A stretch of DNA of 64,000 nt from Phenylobacterium sp. Lineage in GTDB: Bacteria > Pseudomonadota > Alphaproteobacteria > Caulobacterales > Caulobacteraceae. The notes below the pieces were generated by a model. The model was not told the DNA's origin, did not search any database, and was given only the letters and a program-made list of their open reading frames with translations. This document shows positions 53,695 through 62,730 of the stretch, piece after piece. The DNA is taken from contig NZ_JAUYOJ010000013.1 of assembly GCF_030697925.1 (NCBI RefSeq), positions 39,223 through 103,222 on the forward strand, read 5' to 3'. Position numbers and translations under genes: made by a program. Positions within the stretch are counted from its first letter, which is position 1. Each line of letters opens with the position of its first letter.

Positions 53695-54470
53695 TGCGCG
53701 TCCTGCTCACCAATGACGACGGGATCCATGCCGAGGGCCTGGTGGCGCTGGAGAAGATCGCCCGCGTCCTGACCGAAGACATCTGGATCTGCGCCCCGGA
53801 ATACGAACAGTCCGGCGCCAGCCGGGCGCTCACCCTGTCCGACCCGATCCGGGTTCGGACCCTGGACCCGCGCCGCTTCGCCACCACCGGCACGCCCACC
53901 GACTGCGTCATGCTGGCCATCCACGAGCTGATGGGGGGCCTGAAGCCCGACCTCGTGCTGTCCGGGGTCAACCGCGGCGCCAACCTGGCCGAGGACGTCA
54001 CCCTGTCGGGCACCGTGGCCGGGGCCATCGAGGGCATGGCGCTCGGCGTGCCCTCCATCGCGCTCTCGGCCACCAACTGGCCGGTGGACGACCAGGACAT
54101 CTTCGCCCCGGCCGAGCACTTCGGCCCGGGTATCGTGCGCAAGCTGTTCGAGACCGGCTGGCCGGCCGGCGTGATCATGAACGTCAACTTCCCGGCGCGG
54201 CCGATCGAGGAGATCGTCGAGGTCGAGGTGACGCGGCAGACCTTCCGGGATGTGGCGGTTCGTCACGCCGAAAAGCGAACTGACCTGCGCAATCGGGATT
54301 ATTACTGGATGGGGTTCCGGCAGGAGCGCTCCAAGCCTGCCGCCGGCACCGACCTGGCCGCCATCTATGAAGGTCGAATTTCCGTGACCCCCTTGCACAT
54401 CGACCTGACTCACGCCGAAACGGTGCATCGCCTGAAGAGCGTCCTGGGCGGCGCGCCGCCGAAGGCTTGA
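53694..54470 (+). CDS. surE: 5'/3'-nucleotidase SurE
   Basis: SurE is a metal-dependent phosphatase acting on nucleoside monophosphates and is linked to survival in stationary phase. The 258-residue protein has the metal-binding [51 protein letters not shown] and a C-terminal swapped region. The start at 53694 shares its first base with the serS stop codon (TGATG). The pcm gene follows, the usual surE-pcm pairing. Confidence 0.95.
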   Translation: MRVLLTNDDGIHAEGLVALEKIARVLTEDIWICAPEYEQSGASRALTLSDPIRVRTLDPRRFATTGTPTDCVMLAIHELMGGLKPDLVLSGVNRGANLAEDVTLSGTVAGAIEGMALGVPSIALSATNWPVDDQDIFAPAEHFGPGIVRKLFETGWPAGVIMNVNFPARPIEEIVEVEVTRQTFRDVAVRHAEKRTDLRNRDYYWMGFRQERSKPAAGTDLAAIYEGRISVTPLHIDLTHAETVHRLKSVLGGAPPKA

Positions 54471-54478
54471 GGCGACCC

Positions 54479-55150
54479 ATGGCCAAGCACGACGCGGACA
54501 AGGAGGGGGACGGGCCGGACGTCCGGATGGCGCGCCTCATCATGTCCCTGCGCTCCCAAGGGGTCAGCGAACCCGCGGTGCTCAAGGCCATCGAGAGCAC
54601 GCCGCGCGAGATGTTCACGCCGGACCTGTTCAAGGAGCGGGCCTTCGAGGACTCGGCCCTGCCCATCGCCTGCGGCCAGACCATCAGCCAGCCGTTCATC
54701 GTCGGCCTGATGACCCAGGCCCTGGGTGTCGAGAAGCGCGACCGGGTCCTGGAGATCGGCACCGGCTCCGGCTACCAGACCACCGTGCTCTCCAAGCTGG
54801 CCCGGCTGGTCTACACCGTCGAGCGCTACCGCACCCTGATGGCCGAGGCGGAGTCGCGGTTCAAACACCTCGGCCTCACCAACGTCATCACCCGGTTCGG
54901 CGACGGTGGGCAGGGCTGGCCCGAGCAGGCGCCATTTGACCGCATTTTGGTCACGGCGGCGGCGCCGGACGAGCCCAAGGCCCTGCTTTCGCAGTTGAAA
55001 CCCACGGGCGTGTTGGTCGCGCCCATCGGCAGAGGACCGGTTCAGAGCTTGCGGCGCTACACGGGAGACGGGAAGGGCGGTTTCACGGTCGAAAGCCTGA
55101 CCGATGTCCGCTTCGTCCCCCTGCTCGATGGCGTGGCCAAGGAACCTTAG
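54479..55150 (+). CDS. pcm: Protein-L-isoaspartate O-methyltransferase
   Basis: Pcm repairs isoaspartyl damage in proteins using S-adenosylmethionine. The 223-residue protein has the family motifs CGQTISQPFIVGLMTQAL, VLEIGTGSGYQTTVLSKLA (SAM-binding) and RILVTAAAPDEPKALLSQL. The ATG at 54479 follows GAGG at 6 bases and is preferred to a TTG at 54467. It is directly downstream of surE, as in many proteobacteria. Confidence 0.93.
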   Translation: MAKHDADKEGDGPDVRMARLIMSLRSQGVSEPAVLKAIESTPREMFTPDLFKERAFEDSALPIACGQTISQPFIVGLMTQALGVEKRDRVLEIGTGSGYQTTVLSKLARLVYTVERYRTLMAEAESRFKHLGLTNVITRFGDGGQGWPEQAPFDRILVTAAAPDEPKALLSQLKPTGVLVAPIGRGPVQSLRRYTGDGKGGFTVESLTDVRFVPLLDGVAKEP

Positions 55151-55194
55151 ACGACCCGAGCTGACGACTTTGTGGGGTGGCCTGGGCGTCGGCC

Positions 55195-55210
55195 GTAACC
55201 CATCATTAAC
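55195..55210. promoter_or_regulatory. Candidate CtrA-binding site upstream of dipM
   Basis: GTAA, seven bases, then TTAAC matches the CtrA consensus TTAA-N7-TTAAC with one mismatch. It lies 46 bases upstream of the dipM start, in the 105-base gap after pcm. CtrA is the cell-cycle regulator of Caulobacterales and related groups, so cell-cycle control of dipM is possible. Confidence 0.4.
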
Positions 55211-55255
55211 CCTAGACGCCTCGACTGATTCCGAACCCTGTCTCCCGGAGCGGCG

Positions 55256-57019
55256 ATGACGCTTTTCCTTTCGCGAACGGCTTTGATTCTTTTGGCGGGC
55301 AGCGCGCTGGCTGCGTGCGAGAGCCTGCCCCAGGCCACCTCGCCGAACTATCCCGTGCGCACCGCGCCGCCTGCTACCACCCCGGCTGTCCCGCCGCCGC
55401 CGCCCGTCGTCGCGGAGCAGGCGCCGTCCGCCCGGCCGACGGCGCCGGTCGAGAGCCAGAACCTGCCCTATATCGCGCCGGCCCGTGAGCTGCCGCCCGC
55501 GCCGGCGCCCACTCGGCCGCCGACCACGCGCCCGGCCGACGCGGGTCGCCTGGTGGAGACGCCGGTCGCCGCCCAGACCTACACCGTCAAGCGCGGCGAC
55601 AACCTGGCCGCAATCGCCCGGACCCTGGGCGTCAGCCTCCAGCGGCTGGCCGAAGAGAACGATCTGGCCCCACCCTATGCCCTGCGTCCGGGCCAGGTGC
55701 TGAAGGCGCCGCTGACCGGCGCCACGGCCACGGCTTATGTGGTCGGCTCAGGAGACACCCTCTACGCCATCGCCCGCCGGTTTGGGGTGAGCCCCCAGGC
55801 CCTGGCAGAGGCCAACAGCATGGGCGTGAACGAATCCCTGGCCATAGGTCGCCGGCTGATTCTGCCCGGGGCCTTTGTCGACCGGGCGCCGCCGGCTTCT
55901 ACCGTGCCCGGCCGCCGCCCGCCCGCCCGCATCGAGACCCCGGCCGCGGAGCCGCAACGCGAGACCGTCACGGTGCGGCGCGTCACCGGCAAGGTGGTCG
56001 AGGTCAGTGGTCCGCCGGTCAGCTACACGGTCAAGAAGGGCGACAACCTCGACGCCATCGCCCGCGAGCTCAAGACCGACCGCAAGCAGCTCGCCGATGA
56101 CAACAAGCTCAAGGCGCCCTACGCCCTGCAGCCTGGCCAGAAGCTGAAAGGCCCCAAGACCACGGCCAAGGCCTATGTGGTCGGCGAGGACGACACCATG
56201 GCCCTGGTGGCCAAGCGGTTCGGCGTCACCGCCAAGGCGCTGGCCGCCGCCAACGACATGAAGGTCGGCGCGACCCTGCGTGAGGGCCGCAAGCTCACCC
56301 TGCCCAGCGGCTACAAGGACCGCGGCCCGATCCGCGAAACCGTCGCCGCCCCGCCGCGCCCCGAGGCGCCGGCTCCGCGCCCGGCCGCGCCGCCACCTGC
56401 CTACACACCGCCGCCCGTGACGCCGCCGCCGGCCGCGCCGCCTCCGGTCGTCACGCCGCAACCGACCCCGCCGCCGGCCGCCCGCCCGACGCCGCAACCC
56501 TACACGCCGCTGCCGCCCCCACCCGCGGCTCGTCCCACGCCGCCGGCGGCGACCCGGCCGCCGACCACCCCGATCGTGCCCAGCTCCGGCCCGGTCGCCG
56601 ACAGCACCATCTCCAGCCTGGGCAAGGGCCGCTTCATCTGGCCGGTGCGCGGTGACCTGCTCTCCGACTTCGGCCCCAAGGGCACCGGCCAGCGCAATGA
56701 CGGCATCAATATCCGCGCCCAGGTCGGCGAACCTGTTCGCGCGGCGGCCGGCGGCGACGTGGTCTATGCCGGCGACCAGGTGCCCGGCTTCGGAAACCTG
56801 GTGCTGGTCAAGCACGCCGACGGCTGGGTCACCGCCTATGGCCACCTCGGCCGCGTCGACGTGAAGATGACCCAGGACATCGTCCAGGGGCAGCAGATCG
56901 GCATGGCCGGCTCCACCGGCGGCGTCTCGGAGACCCAGGTCCACTTCGAGGTCCGCTACGCGCCCACCCCGCAGGACCGGGCCCGGCCGATCGATCCGAA
57001 ACTTGTGCTGCCGAGATAG
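55256..57019 (+). CDS. dipM: Four-LysM / degenerate LytM envelope protein, DipM-like
   Basis: The 587-residue protein has a lipoprotein-like signal (LILLAGSALAAC), then four LysM peptidoglycan-binding repeats at about residues 107-154, 160-205, 258-303 and 306-355, a Pro-rich linker, and a C-terminal LytM/M23 domain (about 465-587). The usual zinc ligands HxxxD are replaced (NDGIN, about residues 481-485), while GHLGRV and HFEVRY remain, so it is probably not a peptidase itself. This matches DipM, which in Caulobacter organises peptidoglycan remodelling at division by activating hydrolases. It sits after surE-pcm, as expected for its conserved context. Confidence 0.82.
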   Translation: MTLFLSRTALILLAGSALAACESLPQATSPNYPVRTAPPATTPAVPPPPPVVAEQAPSARPTAPVESQNLPYIAPARELPPAPAPTRPPTTRPADAGRLVETPVAAQTYTVKRGDNLAAIARTLGVSLQRLAEENDLAPPYALRPGQVLKAPLTGATATAYVVGSGDTLYAIARRFGVSPQALAEANSMGVNESLAIGRRLILPGAFVDRAPPASTVPGRRPPARIETPAAEPQRETVTVRRVTGKVVEVSGPPVSYTVKKGDNLDAIARELKTDRKQLADDNKLKAPYALQPGQKLKGPKTTAKAYVVGEDDTMALVAKRFGVTAKALAAANDMKVGATLREGRKLTLPSGYKDRGPIRETVAAPPRPEAPAPRPAAPPPAYTPPPVTPPPAAPPPVVTPQPTPPPAARPTPQPYTPLPPPPAARPTPPAATRPPTTPIVPSSGPVADSTISSLGKGRFIWPVRGDLLSDFGPKGTGQRNDGINIRAQVGEPVRAAAGGDVVYAGDQVPGFGNLVLVKHADGWVTAYGHLGRVDVKMTQDIVQGQQIGMAGSTGGVSETQVHFEVRYAPTPQDRARPIDPKLVLPR

Positions 57020-57859
57020 CTAGAGCGGCAGGTCCTTGCCGAGTTCGCCCGCCAGGTCGCGGATGAACTGCCAGGCGACGCGGCCCGACCGCGCGCCGCG
57101 GAGCTGGGCCCATTGCAGGGCGCGGCGATCAAGGTCCGGTGTCTTCAGGCCGAAGCGCTCGGCATAGGTCGTCACCGCCGCCAGGTAGGTCGGCTGGTCC
57201 ATGGGCGGGAAGCCGACCCAGAGGCCGAAGCGGTCGGAGACGCTGACTTCCTCCTCGGCGTCCTCGGCCGTGGCGATCAGGCCGCGATCCTCGCCATGAC
57301 CGCGCGGCATCAGGTGGCGTCGGTTGGAGGTGGCCACGAACAGCACGTTGCGGGGCGGGCCCGAGACCCCGCCCTCCAGGGCCGACTTGAGCGCCTTGGC
57401 CGCAGCCGCGCCCTCCTCGAAGGAGAGGTCGTCGCACAGCACCACGAACCGCTCGGACCGGTCCCGCAGGGTGTCGAACAGGGCCGGCAGCTCGGTCACC
57501 TGGTCGCGGTCGACCTCGACCAGCTTCAGGACCGGCGCCTTGCCCGCCACGTCCATGAAGGCCGCCTTGGCGAGCGAGCTCTTGCCGGTGCCGCGCACGC
57601 CCCAGAGCAGGGCGTGGTTGCTGGGCAGGCCGCCGGCGAAGCGCTCCAGGTTCTCGACGAAGCGCTCCTTCTGTCGCTCGACCCCCACCAGGGCCTCCAG
57701 GGGCAGGGGGTAGTCGGGGGCCGGATGGAAGGCGTTGGCGGTGGGATCGTGCCGGAACAGTCGCGCGTTATCGAAGACCGGAGGTACGCCGGCGGGGGGC
57801 GCGAGGCGCTCCAGGGCGTCGGCGATGCGTTCGAGAACCGGTTTCAATGCGTCATCCAT
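57020..57859 (-). CDS. DUF815 family AAA-type ATPase
   Basis: This 279-residue protein has a Walker A motif GVRGTGKSSLAKAAF (about residues 85-99) and a Walker B-like FVVLCDDLSFEEG, plus VLFVATSNRRHLMPR (sensor 1) and a C-terminal helical lid. DUF815 ATPases are widespread and of unknown role. The start at 57859 is chosen because homology begins there, though the frame is open to 57949. Its stop abuts the dipM stop (TAGCTA), and it is divergent from yajC. Confidence 0.88.
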   Translation of the reverse strand: MDDALKPVLERIADALERLAPPAGVPPVFDNARLFRHDPTANAFHPAPDYPLPLEALVGVERQKERFVENLERFAGGLPSNHALLWGVRGTGKSSLAKAAFMDVAGKAPVLKLVEVDRDQVTELPALFDTLRDRSERFVVLCDDLSFEEGAAAAKALKSALEGGVSGPPRNVLFVATSNRRHLMPRGHGEDRGLIATAEDAEEEVSVSDRFGLWVGFPPMDQPTYLAAVTTYAERFGLKTPDLDRRALQWAQLRGARSGRVAWQFIRDLAGELGKDLPL

Positions 57860-57976
57860 GACTTGGCTGATTAGCCGCCAAGCCGTTCCATTGCAAAAGG
57901 CGGTCGCAACGCATAGCTTCCGCCGACTTGAAAACAGGGCGTGAACCATGCGCCCGGATACGGACTTCGGAGCGCC

Positions 57977-58327
57977 ATGTTCGCCACCCCCGCTTTCGCC
58001 CAGACCGTCGGAGGCGCCGCAGGCGCCGGCCCGCAGGACATGCTGATCCAGTTCCTACCGCTGGTCGGCCTGGTCGTGCTGTTCTACTTCCTGATGATCC
58101 GCCCGCAGCAGAAGCGGATGAAGCTGCATCAGCAGATGATCTCCAACCTGAAGCGCAACGACACCGTGGTCCTGAATTCGGGCGTGATCGGCAAGGTCGT
58201 CCGCGTCGAGGACAAGGAGATCGGCGTCGAGATCGCCCAGGGCGTCACCGTCAAGGTGGTCAAGGGGATGATCTCCGAGGTCCGCGTGCGCGGCGAACCG
58301 GCTCCGGCCAACGACTCCAAGGCCTAG
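57977..58327 (+). CDS. yajC: Preprotein translocase subunit YajC
   Basis: YajC is a small accessory subunit of the SecDF complex. The 116-residue protein has a periplasmic N-terminus, one membrane helix (LIQFLPLVGLVVLFYFLMI), the family motif RPQQKRMKLHQQMISNLKRN, and DTVVLNSGVIGKV. The ATG at 57977 follows GGAG at 4 bases. secD follows 14 bases later. Confidence 0.94.
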   Translation: MFATPAFAQTVGGAAGAGPQDMLIQFLPLVGLVVLFYFLMIRPQQKRMKLHQQMISNLKRNDTVVLNSGVIGKVVRVEDKEIGVEIAQGVTVKVVKGMISEVRVRGEPAPANDSKA

Positions 58328-58341
58328 GGTCCAGTTCTCCC

Positions 58342-59946
58342 ATGATGAATCTTTCGCGTTGGAAGGTCATCGCCGTCATCGTGTCGGTGATCTTCGGCGT
58401 GCTGTTCGCCCTTCCCGTTGCGCTGCCTCAGAGCGCGCGCGACGCGCTCCCTGCCTTCATGCCCAGGCAGACCCTCAACCTGGGTCTCGACCTGCAGGGC
58501 GGGTCCTATCTCCTGCTGGAAGTCGATACCGACGCCCTGCGGGTCGAAAAGCTGACCAATCTGGTGGAGGACGTGCGGACCACGCTGCGCGACGAGAAGA
58601 TCGTGTTCGGGGACCTCCGCCAGTCGAACGGCGAGGTCAGCGTCCTGATCACCGACCCGGCCCAGGTCAACACCGCGGTCAACACCCTGCGCACGTCGGT
58701 GGCCGGCCCGCTCGTCGGCGCGGCGGGCGGCCGCGACACCATCGTCGAATCGACCGGCGGCGGCCGAATTCGGCTGGCCTTCGTACCCGAGGCCCTCAAC
58801 GCCGAGGCCGGCAAGGCGGTTGAGCAGTCCATCGAGATCATTCGCCGCCGGATCGACGAACTGGGCACGCGCGAGCCCACGATCATCCGGCAAGGTGTCA
58901 ACCGCATCGTCGTCCAGGCCCCGGGCGAGAGCGATCCTGAGCGGCTGAAGGCCATCATCGGCCAGACGGCCAAGCTCACCTTCCAGATGGTCGACGACAG
59001 CGTCAGCCTCGAGGAGGCCGCGGCCGGGCGCGTGCCGCCAGGTTCCGAACTGCTGCCCAGCGAGGACGGCTACTCCACCATACTGCTGGTGAAGAAGCGG
59101 GCCCTGGTCACCGGCGAGATGCTGACCGACGCCCAGCAGAGCTTCGAACAGCAGACCGGCGCACCGGTGGTCTCCTTCCGGTTCAACGGCCAGGGCGCCC
59201 GACGCTTCGCCGACGCCACGACCCAGAACGTCAACCGCCGTTTCGCCATCATCCTCGACGGCAAGGTGATTTCCGCGCCCAGCATCAACGAGCCGATCAC
59301 CGGCGGCTCGGGCCAGATCAGCGGAAACTTCACCACCGAGTCGGCCAACGACCTGGCCCTGTTGCTGCGCGCTGGCGCTCTGCCCGCGCCGCTGAACGTC
59401 GAAGAGCAGCGCACGGTGGGCGCCGAACTCGGCGCGGACGCCGTCAGGGCCGGCATGATCTCGACGATCGTCGGCTTCGTTGCGATCCTGATCTTCATGC
59501 TGCTGTCCTATGGCCTGCTGTTCGGCGGCATCTCCGTCATCGCTCTGCTGGCCAATGCGCTGCTCATCGTCGCGGTGATGTCGCTGTTCCAGGCCACCCT
59601 GACCTTGCCTGGCATCGCCGGCCTGATCCTGACTCTAGCCGTGGCGGTGGACGCCAACGTGCTGATCTATGAGCGGATGCGTGACGAACTGCGCTCGGGC
59701 CGCTCGGTGATATCGGCCATGGACGCCGGCTTCTCCCGGGCCATGACCACGATCATCGACGCCAACGTGACCACGATCCTGGCCGCCCTGATCATGTTCC
59801 AGTTCGGTGCCGGGCCGGTGAAGGGCTTCGCCTGGACGCTCTCCATCGGCGTAGTGACCTCGGTCTTCACCGCCGTCTTGATCACCCAATTCCTTCTGGC
59901 GCTGTGGTTCCGCACCGCGCGCCCGAAGACCCTGCCGATCGTCTAG
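58342..59946 (+). CDS. secD: Protein translocase subunit SecD
   Basis: SecD, with SecF, helps the Sec translocon pull proteins into the periplasm using the proton motive force. The 534-residue protein has helix 1 (VIAVIVSVIFGVLFALPVAL), LNLGLDLQGGSYLLLEVD, the periplasmic P1 domain, and C-terminal helices with VTIL-like AVDANVLIYERMRDELRSG and FAWTLSIGVVTSVFTAVL. The start at 58342 is the first Met of a MetMet pair; the frame is open upstream through yajC. secF follows. Confidence 0.96.
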   Translation: MMNLSRWKVIAVIVSVIFGVLFALPVALPQSARDALPAFMPRQTLNLGLDLQGGSYLLLEVDTDALRVEKLTNLVEDVRTTLRDEKIVFGDLRQSNGEVSVLITDPAQVNTAVNTLRTSVAGPLVGAAGGRDTIVESTGGGRIRLAFVPEALNAEAGKAVEQSIEIIRRRIDELGTREPTIIRQGVNRIVVQAPGESDPERLKAIIGQTAKLTFQMVDDSVSLEEAAAGRVPPGSELLPSEDGYSTILLVKKRALVTGEMLTDAQQSFEQQTGAPVVSFRFNGQGARRFADATTQNVNRRFAIILDGKVISAPSINEPITGGSGQISGNFTTESANDLALLLRAGALPAPLNVEEQRTVGAELGADAVRAGMISTIVGFVAILIFMLLSYGLLFGGISVIALLANALLIVAVMSLFQATLTLPGIAGLILTLAVAVDANVLIYERMRDELRSGRSVISAMDAGFSRAMTTIIDANVTTILAALIMFQFGAGPVKGFAWTLSIGVVTSVFTAVLITQFLLALWFRTARPKTLPIV

Positions 59947-59958
59947 GGAGGGCGCGCC

Positions 59959-60921
59959 ATGTGGCCTTTGATCAAGATACTTCCGGTCAAGACGAACTTC
60001 AGGTTTGTCTCATTCGCCAAGCTCGCGGCGGTCATTTCGGCCATCGCGGTGGTGATCTCGCTTGGGCTCACCCTGTATCCCTTCGAGCCGCCCTGCGGCG
60101 GCCTGGCCTGCGGCATCGACTTCAAGGGCGGGACGCTGATCGAACTCTCGACCGAGCCCAAGGCGGTGGACCTCGCCGTGGTCCGCAAGACGCTCGCGGC
60201 CCAGGACTTGGGCGACGTGCAGGTGCAGGCCTTCGGGGCGCCGACGTCGGCGCTCGTGCGGTTCCAGACCCCGGAGGGCACGTCCCCCGCCGAGGCCGTT
60301 GGCGGCGTGAAGGCCGCGCTCAAGGCCGCCCTCGGCGATGTCACCTTCGCGAAGACCGACGTCGTGGGCCCCAAGGTGTCGGGCGAATTGTTCACCAGCG
60401 GCATGCTGGCGCTAGGCTTCGCCATCGGGCTGATGCTGCTCTACATCTGGTTCCGCTTCGAGCTTCAGTTCGGGGTGGGCGCGGTCGTGGGGCTGTTCCA
60501 CGACGTGATCCTGACCTTCGGCGTAATCGCCGGATTCAAGCTGGAATTCAGCCTCACCACCATTGCGGCCATCCTGACCATCATCGGCTATTCGATGAAC
60601 GACACGGTCGTGGTCTTCGACCGACTGCGGGAAAACCTGCGTAAATACAAGCGAATGCCCCTGGGCGAGGTAATCGACCTGTCGATCAACGAAACCCTCT
60701 CGCGGACCGTCATCACCGGCTTGACGGCGGTGCTGGCGCTCGCGGGCTTGGCGATCTTCGGGGGACCGACCCTGTTCGCCTTCTCCATCATCATGATCTT
60801 CGGGATCATCGTCGGCACCTATTCGTCGATCTATGTGTGCGCGCCGGTGATCCTGCTGTGGGGGGTGCGGCGCGACGACGAGGCGCCGGAGCCGATCAAG
60901 CCCGCGGCCATGCGGTCCTAG
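59959..60921 (+). CDS. secF: Protein translocase subunit SecF
   Basis: SecF is the SecD partner. The 320-residue protein has an N-terminal helix (AAVISAIAVVISLGLTLY), GIDFKGGTLIELST, KVSGELFTSGMLALGFAIGLML, and the conserved IIGYSMNDTVVVFDRLRENLRK and SLSRTVITGLTAVL-like ETLSRTVITGLTAVLALAGL. It is 12 bases downstream of secD with AGGGAGG before the start. Confidence 0.96.
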   Translation: MWPLIKILPVKTNFRFVSFAKLAAVISAIAVVISLGLTLYPFEPPCGGLACGIDFKGGTLIELSTEPKAVDLAVVRKTLAAQDLGDVQVQAFGAPTSALVRFQTPEGTSPAEAVGGVKAALKAALGDVTFAKTDVVGPKVSGELFTSGMLALGFAIGLMLLYIWFRFELQFGVGAVVGLFHDVILTFGVIAGFKLEFSLTTIAAILTIIGYSMNDTVVVFDRLRENLRKYKRMPLGEVIDLSINETLSRTVITGLTAVLALAGLAIFGGPTLFAFSIIMIFGIIVGTYSSIYVCAPVILLWGVRRDDEAPEPIKPAAMRS

Positions 60922-60928
60922 GATCGCG

Positions 60929-61288
60929 ATGGCCCGCGACGCGCCCCAGATCGACGCCTATGGCGACGGCGGCTTCCGCCTCTCCACCGGCCGGCATCAG
61001 GGCTCGCTGCTGATCCTGCGCGACGAGCCGACGGCCTGGCCGGTGCGTTCGCTGGCCGAGCTCACCCCCGACAGCCTGGCCGAAGTCCTGGCGGCGGGGC
61101 GGGCGGAGGTGGAGTTCGTGCTGCTGGGGGTGGGGGCGACCAACGCCCTCCCGCCCAAGGCGGTGCGCGAGACCTTGCAGAAGGCCGGAATCGGCCTGGA
61201 ATTCATGGATACGGCCGCCGCGGCGCGGCTCTACAATGTCCTGACCGCCGAAGGCCGCAGGCTCGCCGCCGCCCTCATCGCGATCTGA
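60929..61288 (+). CDS. Mth938-like domain (DUF498/NDUFAF3 family) protein
   Basis: This 119-residue protein matches the Mth938/NDUFAF3 family, with the pattern FVLLGVGATNALPPKAVRET, KAGIGLEFMDTAAAARLYNVL. The mitochondrial relative NDUFAF3 is a complex I assembly factor; the bacterial role is unclear. It follows secF by 7 bases, a linkage often seen in alphaproteobacteria, and lies close to a phytoene-synthase-like gene related to NDUFAF6, another complex I assembly factor. Confidence 0.87.
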   Translation: MARDAPQIDAYGDGGFRLSTGRHQGSLLILRDEPTAWPVRSLAELTPDSLAEVLAAGRAEVEFVLLGVGATNALPPKAVRETLQKAGIGLEFMDTAAAARLYNVLTAEGRRLAAALIAI

Positions 61289-61362
61289 GGCTCGCGCCTT
61301 CCCGCATCAGTGGAAACGCCCTATACCGGACTCCCTGGGTAGGAATCGTGAGGGGCTCATCG

Positions 61363-61977
61363 ATGGCCGGACTGCTTTCAAATTTCCGCAACACCATGAT
61401 CGTGAGCTTCATTCTCGCGATCATCATGGTCGTAGCCTACGCGGCCGGTCCGCAAGGCACGGGACCAGCGTTCTGGCAGGGCGTCTTCCGTTGGCTGCAC
61501 GTCTTCTTCGGCATCCTATGGATTGGGCTGCTGTACTATTTCAACTTCGTCCAGATCCGCAAAATGCCGGAAATCCCGGCCGAACTGAAACCCGCAGTCT
61601 CCAAGTACATCGCGCCCGAGGCTCTGTTCTGGTTCCGCTGGGCGGCGCTGGCGACCTGGGTCATGGGCGTCATCCTGCTGGTCAGCCGCGGCTACTTCAT
61701 GGAAGTGGTGACCCTGGGCATGTTCGGCGGCTTCGACGCCACCGGCGACCAGAGCGCCACCCTGCTTGGCGTCGGCGTCTGGCTGGCGACCATCATGTTC
61801 TTCAACGTCTGGGTGTTCATCTGGCCGAACCAGAAGATCGCGCTGGGCCTGGTCGAGGCCGACGCGGACGCCAAGGCCAAGGCCGGCCGCCTGGCCATGC
61901 TGTTCTCGCGCACCAACACCCTTCTCTCGGTGCCGATGCTTGTGACCATGACCATGAGCCAGACCATCTTCGGCTGA
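61363..61977 (+). CDS. Membrane protein of the urate hydroxylase PuuD-like family
   Basis: This 204-residue protein has about five hydrophobic segments: VSFILAIIMVVAYA, FRWLHVFFGILWIGLLYYFNF, FWFRWAALATWVMGVILLV, LLGVGVWLATIMFFNVWVFIW and a last C-terminal helix. The RWLHVFFGILWIGLLYYFNF and FNVWVFIWPNQKI stretches match the membrane part of PuuD-type proteins; histidines in the first two helices may bind heme. It lacks the C-terminal cytochrome c domain of full-length PuuD, so urate oxidation is not implied. The ATG at 61363 is preferred to GTG 61348. A strong terminator follows. Confidence 0.75.
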   Translation: MAGLLSNFRNTMIVSFILAIIMVVAYAAGPQGTGPAFWQGVFRWLHVFFGILWIGLLYYFNFVQIRKMPEIPAELKPAVSKYIAPEALFWFRWAALATWVMGVILLVSRGYFMEVVTLGMFGGFDATGDQSATLLGVGVWLATIMFFNVWVFIWPNQKIALGLVEADADAKAKAGRLAMLFSRTNTLLSVPMLVTMTMSQTIFG

Positions 61978-62000
61978 CCGCCGAAATCCAATAGGATCGG

Positions 62001-62025
62001 AAGGCCCGCCGGACCGGCGGGCCTT
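62001..62025 (+). terminator. Rho-independent terminator
   Basis: AAGGCCCGCC and GGCGGGCCTT form a perfect 10-base-pair stem with a 5-base loop, followed by TTGCTTT. It lies 24 bases after the PuuD-like stop and is the clearest intrinsic terminator in the window. It overlaps the upstream region of the phytoene-synthase-like gene (start 62038). Confidence 0.85.
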
Positions 62026-62037
62026 TTGCTTTGAGCC

Positions 62038-62730
62038 ATGCCAGACCAAGACCTCTCCGATGACCTCGACGGCCTGATCGCCCGGGTGGACCCCGATCGC
62101 TGGCTCTCCAGCCGGTTCGTCGCCAACGCCGGCGCGCGCGCCCATGTGATCGCCCTCTACGCCTATGACTACGAGCTGGCGCGCGCGCCGAAGGTCGCCT
62201 CCAACGCCTTGATGGGCGAGATCCGCCTGACCTGGTGGCGCGAGGTGCTGGACGAGGTGTTCGCGGGCGGTCCCGTCCGTCATCACCCCGCCGCCCAGGC
62301 CCTGGCCGCGGCCGTCGCCGCCCACGGCCTGCCGCGCGAGCCGCTGGAGGCGATGATCGACGCGCGTTACCGCGAGCTCTCGCCAGAACCCATGAACCTG
62401 GCCGACGCCCTGGCCTGGGCGGACGACACCGGCGGAGCGGCCGCGATACTGGTCGCCCGCATCCTCGACCCCTCAGCCGATCCCGCCAAGGCGGCCAGCG
62501 GCGGCCGGGCCTGGGCGATCGGGCGGCTGATGGGCACGGCGGGCATGACGGGGGAGGGCGCCCAGGCCGCCCTGGACACGGCGCGCTCCGGCGCGCGGGG
62601 CCTGTCGCCCGCGGCCTTCCCGGCCGTGGCCCATGCGACCCTGGCTCGCATCAGGGCCAGGGGCGCGCGCCCCTCGGAGTTGGCGGCGCGGGTTCGCCTG
62701 CTCTGGGCCGTGCTGACCGGCCGGGTCTGA
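62038..62730 (+). CDS. Squalene/phytoene synthase family protein (NDUFAF6-like)
   Basis: This 230-residue all-helical protein has RFVANAGARAHVIALYAYDYELAR, EIRLTWWREVLDEVF, and HPAAQALAAAV. It lacks the two Asp-rich DxxxD motifs needed for prenyl condensation, so it is unlikely to be a true phytoene or squalene synthase. It resembles the NDUFAF6-type branch, linked in mitochondria to complex I assembly. The short secF/Mth938/phytoene-synthase-like linkage is shared with other alphaproteobacteria. It is convergent with the hypothetical gene at 62731. Confidence 0.85.
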   Translation: MPDQDLSDDLDGLIARVDPDRWLSSRFVANAGARAHVIALYAYDYELARAPKVASNALMGEIRLTWWREVLDEVFAGGPVRHHPAAQALAAAVAAHGLPREPLEAMIDARYRELSPEPMNLADALAWADDTGGAAAILVARILDPSADPAKAASGGRAWAIGRLMGTAGMTGEGAQAALDTARSGARGLSPAAFPAVAHATLARIRARGARPSELAARVRLLWAVLTGRV

